Below are positions 1 to 9,198 of a DNA stretch of 64,000 nucleotides, in pieces. The translations under genes and the position numbers were made by a program. How positions within the stretch are numbered: position 1 is the stretch's first letter; every line of letters starts with the position of its first letter. The stretch comes from Paenibacillus sp. OVF10 (GTDB lineage: Bacteria; Bacillota; Bacilli; Paenibacillales; Paenibacillaceae). Location: NCBI GenBank assembly GCA_022836915.1, contig CP094668.1, positions 2,294,001-2,358,000 of the forward strand, written 5' to 3'. The notes under the pieces are model-generated. The model was not told where the DNA came from, did not search any database, and saw only the letters and a program-made list of their open reading frames with translations.

Positions 1-166
1 TGAAAACAGTCAGACGATGTACGCCGAGTAGCTCGGACAGGCTTCGTACAGATGGCAGTTTTTCATGTTCGGCCCACTCTCCCGCTTCTATACGTACAAC
101 GAGATAATGGATTACTTGCTCATATAGTTTCAGGCTGTTATCTGTCATCATCATGGTTCTGCCCAC
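1..166 (-). CDS. GntR/MocR-family transcriptional regulator (N-terminal part only)
   Basis: Only the first 55 or so codons lie in the window; the gene continues past the left edge. The translation contains the winged-helix signature of GntR proteins, with the segment KLPSVRSLSELLGVHRLTV, so it should bind DNA as a repressor or activator. The PSVRSL spacing is common in the MocR/PdxR subgroup, which carries an aminotransferase-like effector domain, but that domain is not visible here. I chose the GTG at 164-166 because AAAGGAG lies 10 bases upstream; three ATG codons at 146-154 are alternatives. It is divergent from the EamA exporter gene, a common regulator-transporter arrangement. Confidence 0.72.
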   Translation of the reverse strand, partial: MGRTMMMTDNSLKLYEQVIHYLVVRIEAGEWAEHEKLPSVRSLSELLGVHRLTVF

Positions 167-286
167 CCGGCTCACACTCCTTTTGAACTCTATTGTAACA
201 GCTAATGGGAGAGAACTGTTCTGTTTTGTTCATTCTGTTCTATAGACCATGAGATATGATGGAGAACAGATAAAGGAGTGGTTATC

Positions 287-1225
287 ATGGTGGGGATTGC
301 ATTTACGGTCATGTGTCTTATTTTCGGTACAACGTTTCTGGCTATTAAAATTGGAGTAGAGGCTGGGATGCCGCCTTTTCTGTCAGCTGGATTGCGATTT
401 GTAATCGCGGGAGCGCTGATGTTTGCATGGATGTGGATGAAGGGCAAAGTGAGCTGGTCGCTCCTGTTCCGCAAGGAGATGTTGTTGACGGGAGCGGGTC
501 TGACCTTTGGCACCTTTGCCACATTATATTGGGCTGAACAGCATGTGAGCTCGGGTGTGGGTGCCATTCTGTCAGCGACAGGGCCGCTGATGATTATGTT
601 GATGCAGACGGCGTTGTTACGGCAAAAAACATCTGGCCGTATGATTACAGGCTGCCTGATCGGGTTCACCGGTGTGGTTCTGGTTGTGCTGCCAGGTGTA
701 TCGCTTGGTGCAGGTTCCCTGTTCATGTGGGGTTGTATCGCGGTACTGGTGGGAGAAGTCTGTTATTCAGCAGGTGCATTATACTCCAAAAAGGTCATTC
801 ATCAGTTCAAGGAGGCTAGTCCTGTAGCGATTAATGCGGTGCAGATGATGTATGGGGGATTGCTCTTAACTCTGCTCTCGGCCGGAACGGAATCATGGAA
901 TATGTCTGCTCTGGACTGGGTGCCTGCCGTCTCGTCGGTGATCTATCTGACTGTCATAGGCTCCATGGTGGGGCATAGTCTGTTCTATTGGATTATGTCG
1001 CGCACTAATCCGTTATTCCCGGCCACATGGTTATACATTTCACCACCCATTGCGGTAGGGCTTGGTGCTGTTGTCTATGGTGAGCATGTCAGCTGGGTTA
1101 CATGGATCGGCGTGGTACTGGTCGTTTCAGGTCTGCTGGCGATGAATGAGAAGGTGAGCAGCTGGTTGAAGAAAGGAAAGCGTTCGAGGGTGTCAGTGCA
1201 GGCTTCCGAAACTGTTTTAAAATAG
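287..1225 (+). CDS. EamA/DMT-family transporter
   Basis: A 312-residue integral membrane protein with about ten hydrophobic helices arranged as two EamA repeats, beginning with a typical FGTTFLAIKIGVEAG first helix. Drug/metabolite transporters of this family export small metabolites or amino acids across the cytoplasmic membrane; the substrate cannot be read from sequence. The ATG at 287 has AAAGGAG eight bases upstream and is preferred to the GTG at 278. The C-terminus is basic and cytoplasmic. It is divergent from the partial GntR/MocR gene, which is its most likely regulator (inference). Confidence 0.88.
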   Translation: MVGIAFTVMCLIFGTTFLAIKIGVEAGMPPFLSAGLRFVIAGALMFAWMWMKGKVSWSLLFRKEMLLTGAGLTFGTFATLYWAEQHVSSGVGAILSATGPLMIMLMQTALLRQKTSGRMITGCLIGFTGVVLVVLPGVSLGAGSLFMWGCIAVLVGEVCYSAGALYSKKVIHQFKEASPVAINAVQMMYGGLLLTLLSAGTESWNMSALDWVPAVSSVIYLTVIGSMVGHSLFYWIMSRTNPLFPATWLYISPPIAVGLGAVVYGEHVSWVTWIGVVLVVSGLLAMNEKVSSWLKKGKRSRVSVQASETVLK

Positions 1226-1243
1226 GTAAAGTTTGAAGGTATG

Positions 1244-1285
1244 CAGCTCAATCTCAAAATCAGCCCTTGATTTTAGGTTGAGCTG
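1244..1285. terminator. Bidirectional hairpin terminator between convergent genes
   Basis: CAGCTCAA...CAAAATCA pairs with TGATTTT...TTGAGCTG around a short GCCCT loop, between the 3' ends of the convergent EamA and TetR genes. There is no long T-run, but a T-rich stretch follows on the plus strand. Confidence 0.7.
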
Positions 1286-1289
1286 TTTG

Positions 1290-1859
1290 TTATTCCAACA
1301 TGATGTTCTCGTTAACCAGCAGGTAGTAATATTCATCCATCTGTTCTGCCGTAACATTTTCATCGAAATGTTGTATCCACCATGTCACAAGTAAACGAAT
1401 CACCCCCGAGTGAAACTCGGCTACCAGTTCTATGGGAAGTGAAAATTGTTTACCTCTTCTCTTCAATTCCAGGAAATCTCGTCTGAATATCTCTCCGATA
1501 TAATGTATGAAAAAGTTGTTAAACCCCTCATCCTTCTGCTGGTTCTGCACGATAGTCTCCAGTACATTTCCGAACAGAATTTTAGATACGCTTTGCAAAG
1601 GCTGCTGTAGCCGATCTTCTACATTCATGTGTAAATAATCCCGAAGGACCCAAGTTAGGGTGGAGGACAGTAGAGCAAATTTATCCTTGAAATGTTTGTA
1701 AAACGTTGTTCGGTGAACCATGGCCTTGTCACATATTTCATTAATTGTGATGTTGCTGAATAGCTGGCCTTTCTCACATAACAGATCGAGAAGCGCCATC
1801 GTTAACAATTTATGAGTTCGGGTAACTCTCAAATCCACCTTTTTATCAATCATTTTCAT
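1290..1859 (-). CDS. TetR/AcrR-family transcriptional regulator
   Basis: A 189-residue protein with an N-terminal TetR helix-turn-helix at about residues 30-55 (ITINEICDKAMVHRTTFYKHF) and an all-helical C-terminal ligand-binding or dimerisation region. Members repress nearby genes until a small ligand releases them. It is divergent from the FAD-dependent oxidoreductase across about 150 bp, so that gene is the probable target (inference). The ATG at 1857-1859 has AAGGA 11 bases upstream; an in-frame ATG two codons later is also possible. The ligand is unknown. Confidence 0.88.
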   Translation of the reverse strand: MKMIDKKVDLRVTRTHKLLTMALLDLLCEKGQLFSNITINEICDKAMVHRTTFYKHFKDKFALLSSTLTWVLRDYLHMNVEDRLQQPLQSVSKILFGNVLETIVQNQQKDEGFNNFFIHYIGEIFRRDFLELKRRGKQFSLPIELVAEFHSGVIRLLVTWWIQHFDENVTAEQMDEYYYLLVNENIMLE

Positions 1860-1928
1860 CTACATCATTTCCTTATTGTAGTTTAGCTATATAGTATCCT
1901 GATATTGATTCTTACTTGATGCGAGATT

Positions 1929-1943
1929 CCAAGTGTATATTGG
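1929..1943. promoter_or_regulatory. Candidate TetR operator
   Basis: CCAAGTGTATATTGG is a short interrupted palindrome (CCAA, 7 bp, TTGG) in the TetR/oxidoreductase divergent region. A related half, ACAAGTGTAG, lies about 40 bp downstream. The operator role is a guess based only on position and symmetry. Confidence 0.25.
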
Positions 1944-2015
1944 TATTATAAGTAATTTTTTGATAGGGCTACAAGTGTAGATAAAATATGATGGATTAGA
2001 GAGGATGAAGTGGCG

Positions 2016-3542
2016 ATGTCCGATATGAAAAAAGCTGTGGTAATTGGGGCAGGTATTGCAGGGTTAATCACTGCAAGGATGTTATCTGATTATTATGATG
2101 AGGTATGTATCATTGAGCGAGATGAATTACCTTCTGAGCCGGCGAATCGGCAGGGTGTGCCTCAATCCTTTCATCCACATCGTGTATTACCGCGCGGCGG
2201 ACTCATTCTGGAACATTACTTTCCCGGATACAATGATGAATTGGTCGCGCTTGGTGCCATTCCTTCATATGAAGAGAAAATTGTGATTGCCAATCGCTAC
2301 GGTACTTTAGTCAATAAAGCGAATGCTGCTTCCTCATTCAAAATTGCATCGAGCAGCAGAGCCCTGCTGGAATGGGTATTGCGTCAGCGAGTCCAGAACA
2401 TAGATCATATAAGCTTCTTAACGAGTACGGAAGTTACCGGGTTAATGGCATCAGAAGATCAGCGTTCGATTACAGGCGTGTATACCAAAGAAAGAGGTCG
2501 GGATAATCGGGAAGCAATGCTTGCAGCAGATATGGTTATTGATGCCGCGGGACGTTCTTCCAAATTGATCAGATGGCTTGAACAGATAGGGTTGTCCGTG
2601 CCTGAGCCGGAAGTGCTGAAGGTGTCTCTTGGTTACAGCACCCGCTATTATAAGATACCATCCTCTATTCAAAATGACTGGGGAACGGTGATAACAGAGT
2701 CCGATCCTGTGCAAGGAACTCGTGCAGGCATGTTGTGGCGCATTGAGAATGATATCGCTGGACTATTACTGTTCAACGCAGGAGGAGATGAATATCCTCC
2801 AACTCATCCGGATGAGTTTCAAGAGCAATTCAAACATCTGTTTGCTTCGGATGAAATCGTAGCATTGGCAGACCAGTTGGAGCCTTTTCAAGGGCCGCGG
2901 GGATACCGTATTTCCGAGTCTGTCCGTCAACATTTTGAACTGATGGAGAATTGGCCCTCCGGATTACTCGTCCTTGGCGATGCATTTTGCAGCTTCGATC
3001 CGATCCATGGCCAAGGCATGACGGTTGCTGCAATTGAAGCCGAGACCATAGCGAAATGTTTGGATGAGCAGCGAATGTATCCTGAGCCGCAGTTTGAGCG
3101 TCAAGTGCTGCTTCGTATGCAGCAGGCGATTGAACCGGCCTGGTGGCTTAGTTCGGTGGCTGATCTGCGTTGGAAAGGGGTCAAACATGTTGGGCCTTCC
3201 CGAATGAAAGGGGTTGCGTTTGCTCAGAAGTATATAAACTTGTTTACTAAGCAGGCGATGAAAAAGGCGAGTCAGGAAAATAATAATCATCTCTTTTTTA
3301 CTCAGTTCCTGATGAATGCTCTAATCCTTCCTCCAAGTGAATACTTTAAAGGTGAAATCCTGAACATGATCCTGAACGACAATGGTTCCGAAGAAGAAAT
3401 GGAGTTAAGGGCAGAGCTTAGTGTCCAAGATCCCGAGCTATTCCAGCAAAGAATAGATGAGATCATTCCGTCCTTTCAACTGGAATTTGATGGGCAAATT
3501 AAGAAACTGTTGGAGTCTTTCCAGCATGCCATGAGCAAGTAA
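2016..3542 (+). CDS. FAD-dependent oxidoreductase / monooxygenase-like
   Basis: A 508-residue flavoprotein. The N-terminal Rossmann dinucleotide fold shows VIGAGIAGLITARML followed by an acidic residue at the end of strand 2 (IIERDE). The second FAD motif GDAFCSFDPIHGQGM lies near residue 320. This is the layout of aromatic-ring hydroxylases and squalene-epoxidase-like monooxygenases. The substrate is not identifiable. The C-terminal 130 residues have no motif I recognise. I chose the ATG at 2016 because GAGG lies 11 bases upstream; GTG 2010 and ATG 2025 are alternatives. Control by the divergent TetR gene is likely by position, which would fit detoxification or secondary metabolism. Confidence 0.82.
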   Translation: MSDMKKAVVIGAGIAGLITARMLSDYYDEVCIIERDELPSEPANRQGVPQSFHPHRVLPRGGLILEHYFPGYNDELVALGAIPSYEEKIVIANRYGTLVNKANAASSFKIASSSRALLEWVLRQRVQNIDHISFLTSTEVTGLMASEDQRSITGVYTKERGRDNREAMLAADMVIDAAGRSSKLIRWLEQIGLSVPEPEVLKVSLGYSTRYYKIPSSIQNDWGTVITESDPVQGTRAGMLWRIENDIAGLLLFNAGGDEYPPTHPDEFQEQFKHLFASDEIVALADQLEPFQGPRGYRISESVRQHFELMENWPSGLLVLGDAFCSFDPIHGQGMTVAAIEAETIAKCLDEQRMYPEPQFERQVLLRMQQAIEPAWWLSSVADLRWKGVKHVGPSRMKGVAFAQKYINLFTKQAMKKASQENNNHLFFTQFLMNALILPPSEYFKGEILNMILNDNGSEEEMELRAELSVQDPELFQQRIDEIIPSFQLEFDGQIKKLLESFQHAMSK

Positions 3543-3579
3543 GAGACAATGAATCGTGGTGCGTGAAAGTAGGCAAAAC

Positions 3580-3759
3580 ATGAAACGAATAATTTTAAAT
3601 TTCATAGCTAGCATTTTAATCTCATTTATTGTATTTTTTATTGTTTTGTTTTTTGCTGATGTCCCAGATACAAATCGTGTCATTTTATCTATGGCGATTA
3701 CGATTTCACTACAATTATCCTTGATTACCGTATTGTTGCTCTCAAAACATAAAAAATAA
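3580..3759 (+). CDS. Small two-helix membrane protein, function unknown
   Basis: A 59-residue ORF starting MKRIILNFIASILISF with two hydrophobic segments (about residues 5-25 and 35-53) and a basic C-terminus (SKHKK). It begins 37 bp after the oxidoreductase stop and may be co-transcribed with it. The ribosome binding site is weak (AGTAGG), and composition is more AT-rich than the neighbours. I do not recognise the family. Confidence 0.45.
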   Translation: MKRIILNFIASILISFIVFFIVLFFADVPDTNRVILSMAITISLQLSLITVLLLSKHKK

Positions 3760-3822
3760 CAGAAAAATATACCTAATATAATCGTTTAAACAGGATAATG
3801 AACATATTTTTAAAATCAAAAA

Positions 3823-3860
3823 AACAGCCCTGCACGGCGAAATTCGCCGACTGGGCTGTT
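3823..3860 (-). terminator. Rho-independent terminator of the HAD phosphatase gene
   Basis: AACAGCCC pairs with GGGCTGTT, with an inner CGGCG/CGCCG stem. Read on the minus strand it is followed by a run of seven T, just downstream of the HAD stop codon. Confidence 0.85.
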
Positions 3861-3872
3861 CGTTGATCTTAA

Positions 3873-4676
3873 TTACTCTGCGTTCAGCACAAACTTCTCA
3901 ATAACCTCTTTTACGCCGTCTTCGTTATTACTTGCCGTAATGTAGTCCGCCAGTTCTTTCAGCGCAGGGATGGCATTCCCCATCGCTACACCAAGACCAG
4001 CAACTTCGAGCATCTCATGGTCGTTCCAGGAGTCGCCGATGGCAATACACTCGCTGAGCTGGTGACCAAAATGGTCAGCCAGGAAGGTCAGGGCGTGGCC
4101 TTTAGTTCCTTCATTGTGCATGATCTCCAGGAAGTAAGGTTTGGATTTTGTGATATGCACTTGAGGTCCGAGCAATTCACGCAGGTCAACAGCAACCTTA
4201 TCCAAGTAGTCTGGCTCATCGATAATAAGCAGCTTCGGTGTTTTTTGTTCGATGACTTTGATGAAATCAGATTCGATATAATATTGGGTACCGTTTAATT
4301 TGGCATAATCACGCAGCTTGTCGTTTTCCTCACGGGCATACAGCTTGTCGTCAATGTATGTTTGAAGGTGGAGATTGTTCTCCAGGCAGTAATCATACAA
4401 TTTGCGGGAAGCTTCCTGTGGAACATAACGCTCATAGAGGACTTTTTCGTCCAGCAGGTTTTTCACCAATGCGCCTTGATACGTAATAATCGGCACGTTA
4501 AGTCCGGTTTGACGAGCAAGCGCTTGTGCGGAAGCATAAGCACGTCCAGTCGCCAGCGTTACAGTTACACCATGGGCAACCGCTTGTTCCAGTGCAGTCT
4601 GTGTAGCAGGGGTTACTTCCTTGTTGTCGTTGATCAGTGTGTCATCAATGTCGATTGCAATCAATTTGTAGGTCAT
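3873..4676 (-). CDS. Cof-type HAD-IIB phosphatase (YidA-like)
   Basis: A 267-residue soluble hydrolase of the haloacid dehalogenase superfamily, subclass IIB. Motif I is IAIDIDDTLIND (nucleophile Asp and acid/base Asp), motif II is TLATGRAY, and motif III/IV is the C-terminal IGDSWNDHEML with NAIPALKELADYIT following. Such enzymes dephosphorylate sugar phosphates, nucleotides or FMN/PLP; the substrate is not predictable. AAGGAG precedes the ATG. It is a single-gene unit with its own terminator, and a MITE-like repeat lies in its upstream region. Confidence 0.9.
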   Translation of the reverse strand: MTYKLIAIDIDDTLINDNKEVTPATQTALEQAVAHGVTVTLATGRAYASAQALARQTGLNVPIITYQGALVKNLLDEKVLYERYVPQEASRKLYDYCLENNLHLQTYIDDKLYAREENDKLRDYAKLNGTQYYIESDFIKVIEQKTPKLLIIDEPDYLDKVAVDLRELLGPQVHITKSKPYFLEIMHNEGTKGHALTFLADHFGHQLSECIAIGDSWNDHEMLEVAGLGVAMGNAIPALKELADYITASNNEDGVKEVIEKFVLNAE

Positions 4677-4732
4677 CTGTGTTTCTCTCCTTTTTTATCT
4701 GTATCTATCTGGTATCTATACCCGACTTAATC

Positions 4733-4962
4733 TATATCAGTTCAACTAAACGTTTTACACGAGAACGGAGAGGACAGAAAAACCTGAAGAAGCGGAGCGT
4801 TCGCCTGAAAGCTTTCTGAAAGAAAGCTACATCGGAAGCATAAGCTATCACCGGATTTTCCCTTTGAAGAAGGGAATCAAAAAATCTGGGGATAACAGCG
4901 ATCGGAAGGTTATTCTGTCATCGGAGTGGCAGGTGTAAACATTCTTGGGTTGAACTTATATA
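4733..4962 (+). repeat. MITE-like interspersed repeat, copy A (long form, 230 bp)
   Basis: The ends are imperfect inverted repeats: TATATCAGTTCAAC on the left and, reverse-complemented, TATATAAGTTCAAC on the right. Inside them lie TTTACAC/GTGTAAA, then a GGACAGAAA block pairing with a TTCTGTC block, an AGCTTTCT/AGAAAGCT hairpin present only in long copies, and the conserved core GGGGATAACAGCGATCGG. It ends two bases from the lplA stop codon and lies upstream of the HAD gene. At positions 8 and 11 of the end repeat both ends differ from copy C in the same way, which keeps the pairing. Confidence 0.85.
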
Positions 4963-4963
4963 C

Positions 4964-5968
4964 CTATTCTTCCAGGAAAACAAGGCCGATAAAGTCTTCC
5001 AGCTCAAGGTTGCCGAAGTAATGTTTTACATCCAGGCCCTCAAGTGCAGTACGCACCTCGGATTCCTCATACCGCTTGCCGCGCAGCATATTTTCGATAT
5101 CCGCCACATCGCCTACACCGAAGAAGTCGCCAAAGATTTTGATATCTTCGATGCGTCCATCCTTGATGTTCATGCGCAGATCGATGATGCCAACAGGGAA
5201 TTTGCGAGTGTGCTTCACATTGCTTTCCGGAGACAAGCCATAGTTCCAGTCCCAGTTGTTATATCGCTCAGCGGAGATTTCTTTGATTTTGTCCCAGTCT
5301 TTGTCAGTGAGCGTGTACTGTGGAACGTCCTTAGGCTCCATCCGGAAAATGTGACGTAACAGCTCATCGCGGAACTGCTCAATCGTCAGGTTGGTGTCAA
5401 TCAGATCCCGTATGTTGGCGACCCGGCTGCGCACGGACTTGGTGCTCTTGGATTTGAATTTCTCGGGATTGACGTTCAGGGAAGCCTGAACATGCTCCAA
5501 ATTCAGATCAAACATCAATGTGCCATGACTGAACATGCGCCCACGTGTGGAAAACTGGGCGTTGCCCGAAATTTTCTTTTCGCCGACTTGCAGATCATTA
5601 CGCCCGGTCAACTCGGCATTTACACCAAGCTCATGCAAAGCTTCAACCACAGGCTGGGTGAACTTGCGGAAATTGTGGAAGGATTGACCGTCATCCGCTG
5701 TAATAAAACTGAAATTCAGGTTGCCCAGATCGTGATATACCGCTCCGCCTCCCGAAAGACGACGAACCACCTGGACACCGTTATCCTGAACGTACTCGAT
5801 ATTAATTTCTTCAATCGTATTTTGATGTTTTCCGATGATAATCGACGGACGGTTGATGTAGAACAGCAGATAGCTGTCATCCTCCATCGGCAGATGTTTC
5901 AGAATGTACTCCTCAATGGCAAGGTTTACAGAAGGATCTGTAATGCCCTGGTTGTCTACAAACAGCAT
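4964..5968 (-). CDS. lplA: Lipoate-protein ligase A
   Basis: A 334-residue cytoplasmic enzyme that activates free lipoate with ATP and transfers it to lipoyl domains of 2-oxoacid dehydrogenases and GcvH. The LplA/BPL catalytic domain shows VVRRLSGGGAVYHD, GRNDLQ and the KKISGNAQ lysine segment. A C-terminal LplA accessory domain follows from about residue 250 and completes the adenylation site, as in full-length bifunctional ligases. The ATG at 5968 has GGAGG seven bases upstream; the upstream ATG at 5974 is too close to that site. Monocistronic by appearance. Confidence 0.93.
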   Translation of the reverse strand: MLFVDNQGITDPSVNLAIEEYILKHLPMEDDSYLLFYINRPSIIIGKHQNTIEEINIEYVQDNGVQVVRRLSGGGAVYHDLGNLNFSFITADDGQSFHNFRKFTQPVVEALHELGVNAELTGRNDLQVGEKKISGNAQFSTRGRMFSHGTLMFDLNLEHVQASLNVNPEKFKSKSTKSVRSRVANIRDLIDTNLTIEQFRDELLRHIFRMEPKDVPQYTLTDKDWDKIKEISAERYNNWDWNYGLSPESNVKHTRKFPVGIIDLRMNIKDGRIEDIKIFGDFFGVGDVADIENMLRGKRYEESEVRTALEGLDVKHYFGNLELEDFIGLVFLEE

Positions 5969-6157
5969 GGTCATTCCTCCATTAATGTATGTGAGGGATT
6001 GCTAGTCCCTTATGTAGTGAACCTTGTATATCAAAAGGAACCGAAATTCCTCTTCTATTGTAAACGAATTATGGTTGGGACACAAAGAAAACAGGATTGA
6101 CCCACACCTCCCGTGCCATCCATAATAAAAAGGACATACAGAAAGGATGACGGAAGA

Positions 6158-7363
6158 ATGACCGGTTATATCGAAGTGTTCGGACATGGCGGGGACGTGG
6201 AGACGGCTGCGTCACGATTTGGGAGAGAAGCCGCTGATTTTCTGGATTTCAGTGCCAACATTAATCCGCTCGGTCCGCCCAGAGGGGTGCTGAAGGCTAT
6301 ACAGCAAGGATTACAGTCGGTGATTCGGTATCCCGATCCGGGGCATCGGGGATTCAAAGCACTGCTGAGCGAGCGTCTTGGTGTGATGCAGGAGCAGATT
6401 TCTGTGGGCAACGGTGCAGCCGAAAGTATGGCGCTCATTCTGCTGGGGCTTGCCCCGCGCAAGGTGGGTACGGTGGAACCTGGATTCTCGGAGTACCGCG
6501 CGTTGGCACGACAATTCGGTGCCGAGGTTGTGCATACGGAGGGCAGAGAAGAGCTGGCGTGGCGAGCGGAACCCGAGGAGATCGAGCAGCTCATGGAAAA
6601 GGTAGACCTGCTCTTCCTTGGCCAGCCCAACAATCCAAACGGTGTACAATATCCGCTTGAGGTATTGCAAAGGCTTGCCAGCAAAGCGGAAGAAACGGGA
6701 ACTGTAATCGTTATTGATGAGGCATTTATGGATTTTATTCCGGTAGCCCGGCGCCAGTCCCTGGCATCACATCTGAATGACTATCCAAATGTGATCATCA
6801 TTCGCTCGATGACAAAGTTTTATGCCATTCCGGGCTTGCGTCTCGGATATGCTTTGGGCCGTGCCGAATACATTCAGGCGATGACGAAGAAACAGGTGAC
6901 CTGGAGTGTCAACGGTCTGGCGCTCATGGCAGGGGAAGCCTGTCTGCGCAGCGGAGAACGGTACGAACAGGAGACCATAGCACAGATCACGCGGGAACGG
7001 GAGCGTCTCATCGAAGGACTGAAGGCTTACGGATGTGCGGTGACACCGGGAGAGGCGAATTTTATTTTGGTACGTGTGCCGGCCCCTTGGACAGCAGCAT
7101 CAATGCAGGAGGCGCTGGGCCGAAGGGGCATCCTGATTCGCAGCTGTGCCATGTATCCGGGGCTTGACGAAGGTCATGTACGTTTTGCGGTCAAGGATGC
7201 AGACGCCAATGCTACATTACTCAAAGTGCTGGGCGGCGTGCTGGAAACCAAGGGATATCCAAATGTCGATCAGTCCTCCATTCATGAATCAAGTCAGCAG
7301 GAGCAGACGAAAGATTCGGAACAGGCACAGGGAGGAGGCGGTCGTGACACTCCCGTTTTATAA
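6158..7363 (+). CDS. cobD: L-threonine-O-3-phosphate decarboxylase
   Basis: A 401-residue fold-type I PLP enzyme that makes (R)-1-amino-2-propanol phosphate, the linker between the corrin ring and nucleotide loop of cobalamin. It starts with the characteristic FGHGGDVETAA, continues DFSANINPLGPP, and has the PLP-lysine segment RSMTKFYAIPGLRLGYALG and a C-terminal substrate arginine region. The C-terminus carries a low-complexity tail of about 35 residues that runs 20 bp into cbiZ. The start was chosen to match the family N-terminus; its ribosome binding site is only moderate. First gene of the operon cobD-cbiZ-cbiB-cobC. Confidence 0.93.
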   Translation: MTGYIEVFGHGGDVETAASRFGREAADFLDFSANINPLGPPRGVLKAIQQGLQSVIRYPDPGHRGFKALLSERLGVMQEQISVGNGAAESMALILLGLAPRKVGTVEPGFSEYRALARQFGAEVVHTEGREELAWRAEPEEIEQLMEKVDLLFLGQPNNPNGVQYPLEVLQRLASKAEETGTVIVIDEAFMDFIPVARRQSLASHLNDYPNVIIIRSMTKFYAIPGLRLGYALGRAEYIQAMTKKQVTWSVNGLALMAGEACLRSGERYEQETIAQITRERERLIEGLKAYGCAVTPGEANFILVRVPAPWTAASMQEALGRRGILIRSCAMYPGLDEGHVRFAVKDADANATLLKVLGGVLETKGYPNVDQSSIHESSQQEQTKDSEQAQGGGGRDTPVL

Positions 7364-8174
7364 CTACTTTGCGAATGGAGAAACAGGCGAGAATGAATAT
7401 GCTTCCTCTTCCTGGCCCGGACTGAACATATCCGCATATGAACGACATATCAAAGCACAGAGCCCAAGGGCTGCCCAAGCGCTGTCGAGTGCGGTATATG
7501 GCGGTGGGATGATTGAACTGGATCGCATATTTAACATCTATGTGGACAGGCATTACCGCTGTGATGATCCGCCGCGTGATATCGAACAAGCGCTGAATGA
7601 ATGGCATGAGCCGCGGGATCAATGCGCCGGATTATTGACAGCCGTAAGGCTGGAGCATACGTCCATTCAGGAATATACAAGTGAAGAATTTGGTCTTCTG
7701 TGCTGTACCACTGCGGGTGTATCGAATGCAGCACGTGCGGGATCGGAGAGAACGGTATTTGATACGGTGGGAAATAAGAAGATGTCTTCCGGCAGGGAGC
7801 GCTCTGCTCCTTCAGCACGGAATCTAACGATTCACCCCTATGTCCCGGGTACAATTAACATCATGCTCTGGTTGAATGGACGCATGACCACCGGGGCGAT
7901 GGTGAATGCGGTTCAGACGGCAGTGGAAGCCAAAGCGGCCGCGCTGGCGGATGCGGGTGTTCTGGATTCGGAGAACGGGTTGCCCGCCACCGGCACCACA
8001 ACCGATGCCATTGTGTTGGCGGTACGTCAGGCAGTGGAAGAACCTCAGTCGATGATCACTTATGCCGGGACAGCAACTACGGCAGGAGCGGCGATTGGCA
8101 GATTGGTATACGACACGGTGACGGAGAGCCTTCAGGCCGGACTGTTATGGAAAGAGAGGATCAGGCAAAAATGA
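7344..8174 (+). CDS. cbiZ: Adenosylcobinamide amidohydrolase
   Basis: A 276-residue enzyme that removes the aminopropanol side chain of adenosylcobinamide to give adenosylcobyric acid, so imported incomplete or unsuitable corrinoids can be rebuilt. The core shows LLCCTTAGVSNAARAG and VPGTINIMLW, and a C-terminal GTTTDAIVLA segment, all typical of CbiZ. The GTG start at 7344 follows GGAGGAGG and overlaps the end of cobD. A linker at about residues 130-150 is variable. Its presence beside cobD and cbiB points to corrinoid salvage and remodelling. Confidence 0.92.
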   Translation: MTLPFYNYFANGETGENEYASSSWPGLNISAYERHIKAQSPRAAQALSSAVYGGGMIELDRIFNIYVDRHYRCDDPPRDIEQALNEWHEPRDQCAGLLTAVRLEHTSIQEYTSEEFGLLCCTTAGVSNAARAGSERTVFDTVGNKKMSSGRERSAPSARNLTIHPYVPGTINIMLWLNGRMTTGAMVNAVQTAVEAKAAALADAGVLDSENGLPATGTTTDAIVLAVRQAVEEPQSMITYAGTATTAGAAIGRLVYDTVTESLQAGLLWKERIRQK

Positions 8175-9198
8175 CTTTTGACGTGGAGCATCTATGGACT
8201 TGGCCGTTCTGGACAGGCATGGCGGGAGCCTGGATTATTATACTGGCGTACCTGTTGGACCGATGTATCGGAGATCCGCGCTGGATTCCCCACCCAGTGA
8301 TTGGCATGGGAAAAGGCATCTCGGCGTTGGAGCGTGTCATTCGCTCGCGTGTGCGCACAGATTCGGGGCTGAAGAGAGCCGGGCTGTTGTTCCCGATTTT
8401 GATTGCGGGGGTTCTTTTGCCATCACCTGGGGACTCGTATATGTGCTTGGGCTAATCCACCCTGTCATTGCAGCGGCAGCTGAAGTGGTGCTCATTGCAA
8501 CGACTATTGCTTCAAAAGGGCTGAAGGATGCAGGTATGGAAGTGTATCGTCATCTGAAGCAGCAGGATTGGCCGGCGGCCAGACGTTCACTGGGCATGAT
8601 TGTTGGACGTGATACGGGGCATCTGGATGAACCGGAGGTTGTACGGGGTACGGTAGAGACGGTTGCCGAAAATATCGTGGATGCCATTGTATCACCGTTA
8701 TTCTATGCACTTATTGGAGGCGCTCCACTAGCCATGGCTTATCGCGCCGTCAACACGTTGGATTCCATGGTCGGATATAAAAATGACAAGTATCTGCATC
8801 TTGGCTGGGCCTCGGCCCGTCTGGATGATGTGGCGAACTGGATACCTGCGCGGCTGACCGCGATTCTGTTAATCGTTGGTGCCTGGGTCATGAAGCTGGA
8901 CGCCAAAGGAGCAGCACGCATGGTCGCACGGGATGCAAGACTGCATCCAAGTCCGAATAGTGGTTTTCCCGAATCTGCGGTGGCCGGAGCACTGGGCATC
9001 CGGCTTGGGGGACATAACGTGTATCACGGCGTTGCTTCATTTCGTGCCTACATGGGTGAAGCCACACGGCCGATGGAAGCCGAGGATATTGTGCAAACGT
9101 CACGCCTGATGTTCTGGTCGGCAGGGGCTTTTGTGGTACTATGCGTGTTCATAACGTTGGGGGTGTGGCTAGCAGGAGGGACGCTGTTATGGTCATAA
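8171..9198 (+). CDS. cbiB: Adenosylcobinamide-phosphate synthase (frame broken by a probable base-call error)
   Basis: Integral membrane enzyme that joins aminopropanol phosphate to adenosylcobyric acid. The first part (YLLDRCIGDPRWIPHPVIGMG) and the remainder (GRDTGHLDEPEVVRGTVETV, YKNDKYLHLGWASARLDD, HPSPNSGFPESAVAGALG) are classic CbiB blocks but lie in two frames. Adding one G to the run at 8407-8411 joins them as IAGGSFAITWG and gives 342 residues, the normal length. The ATG overlaps the cbiZ stop as ATGA. I regard the gene as functional. Confidence 0.9.

Noticed and set aside
2016..3542. Tetracycline-inactivating monooxygenase because of the divergent TetR gene
   Set aside because: Only general FAD motifs are visible, and TetR regulators control many functions. 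Length and C-terminal region do not identify TetX.
4017..4298. Open frames opposite the HAD, lplA, M24 and thrS genes
   Set aside because: They are antisense shadows of well-supported genes, without ribosome binding sites or recognisable domains.
5975..6157. Second cobalamin riboswitch before cobD
   Set aside because: None of the B12-box sequences seen at 10.1 kb occur in this 180-bp gap.
8171..9198. cbiB and 15 other genes as pseudogenes
   Set aside because: Each break is one base short, almost always in a homopolymer, and correction restores full family motifs and normal length. Simultaneous decay of thrS, operonic cob genes and a PBP by the same mutation type is not credible.
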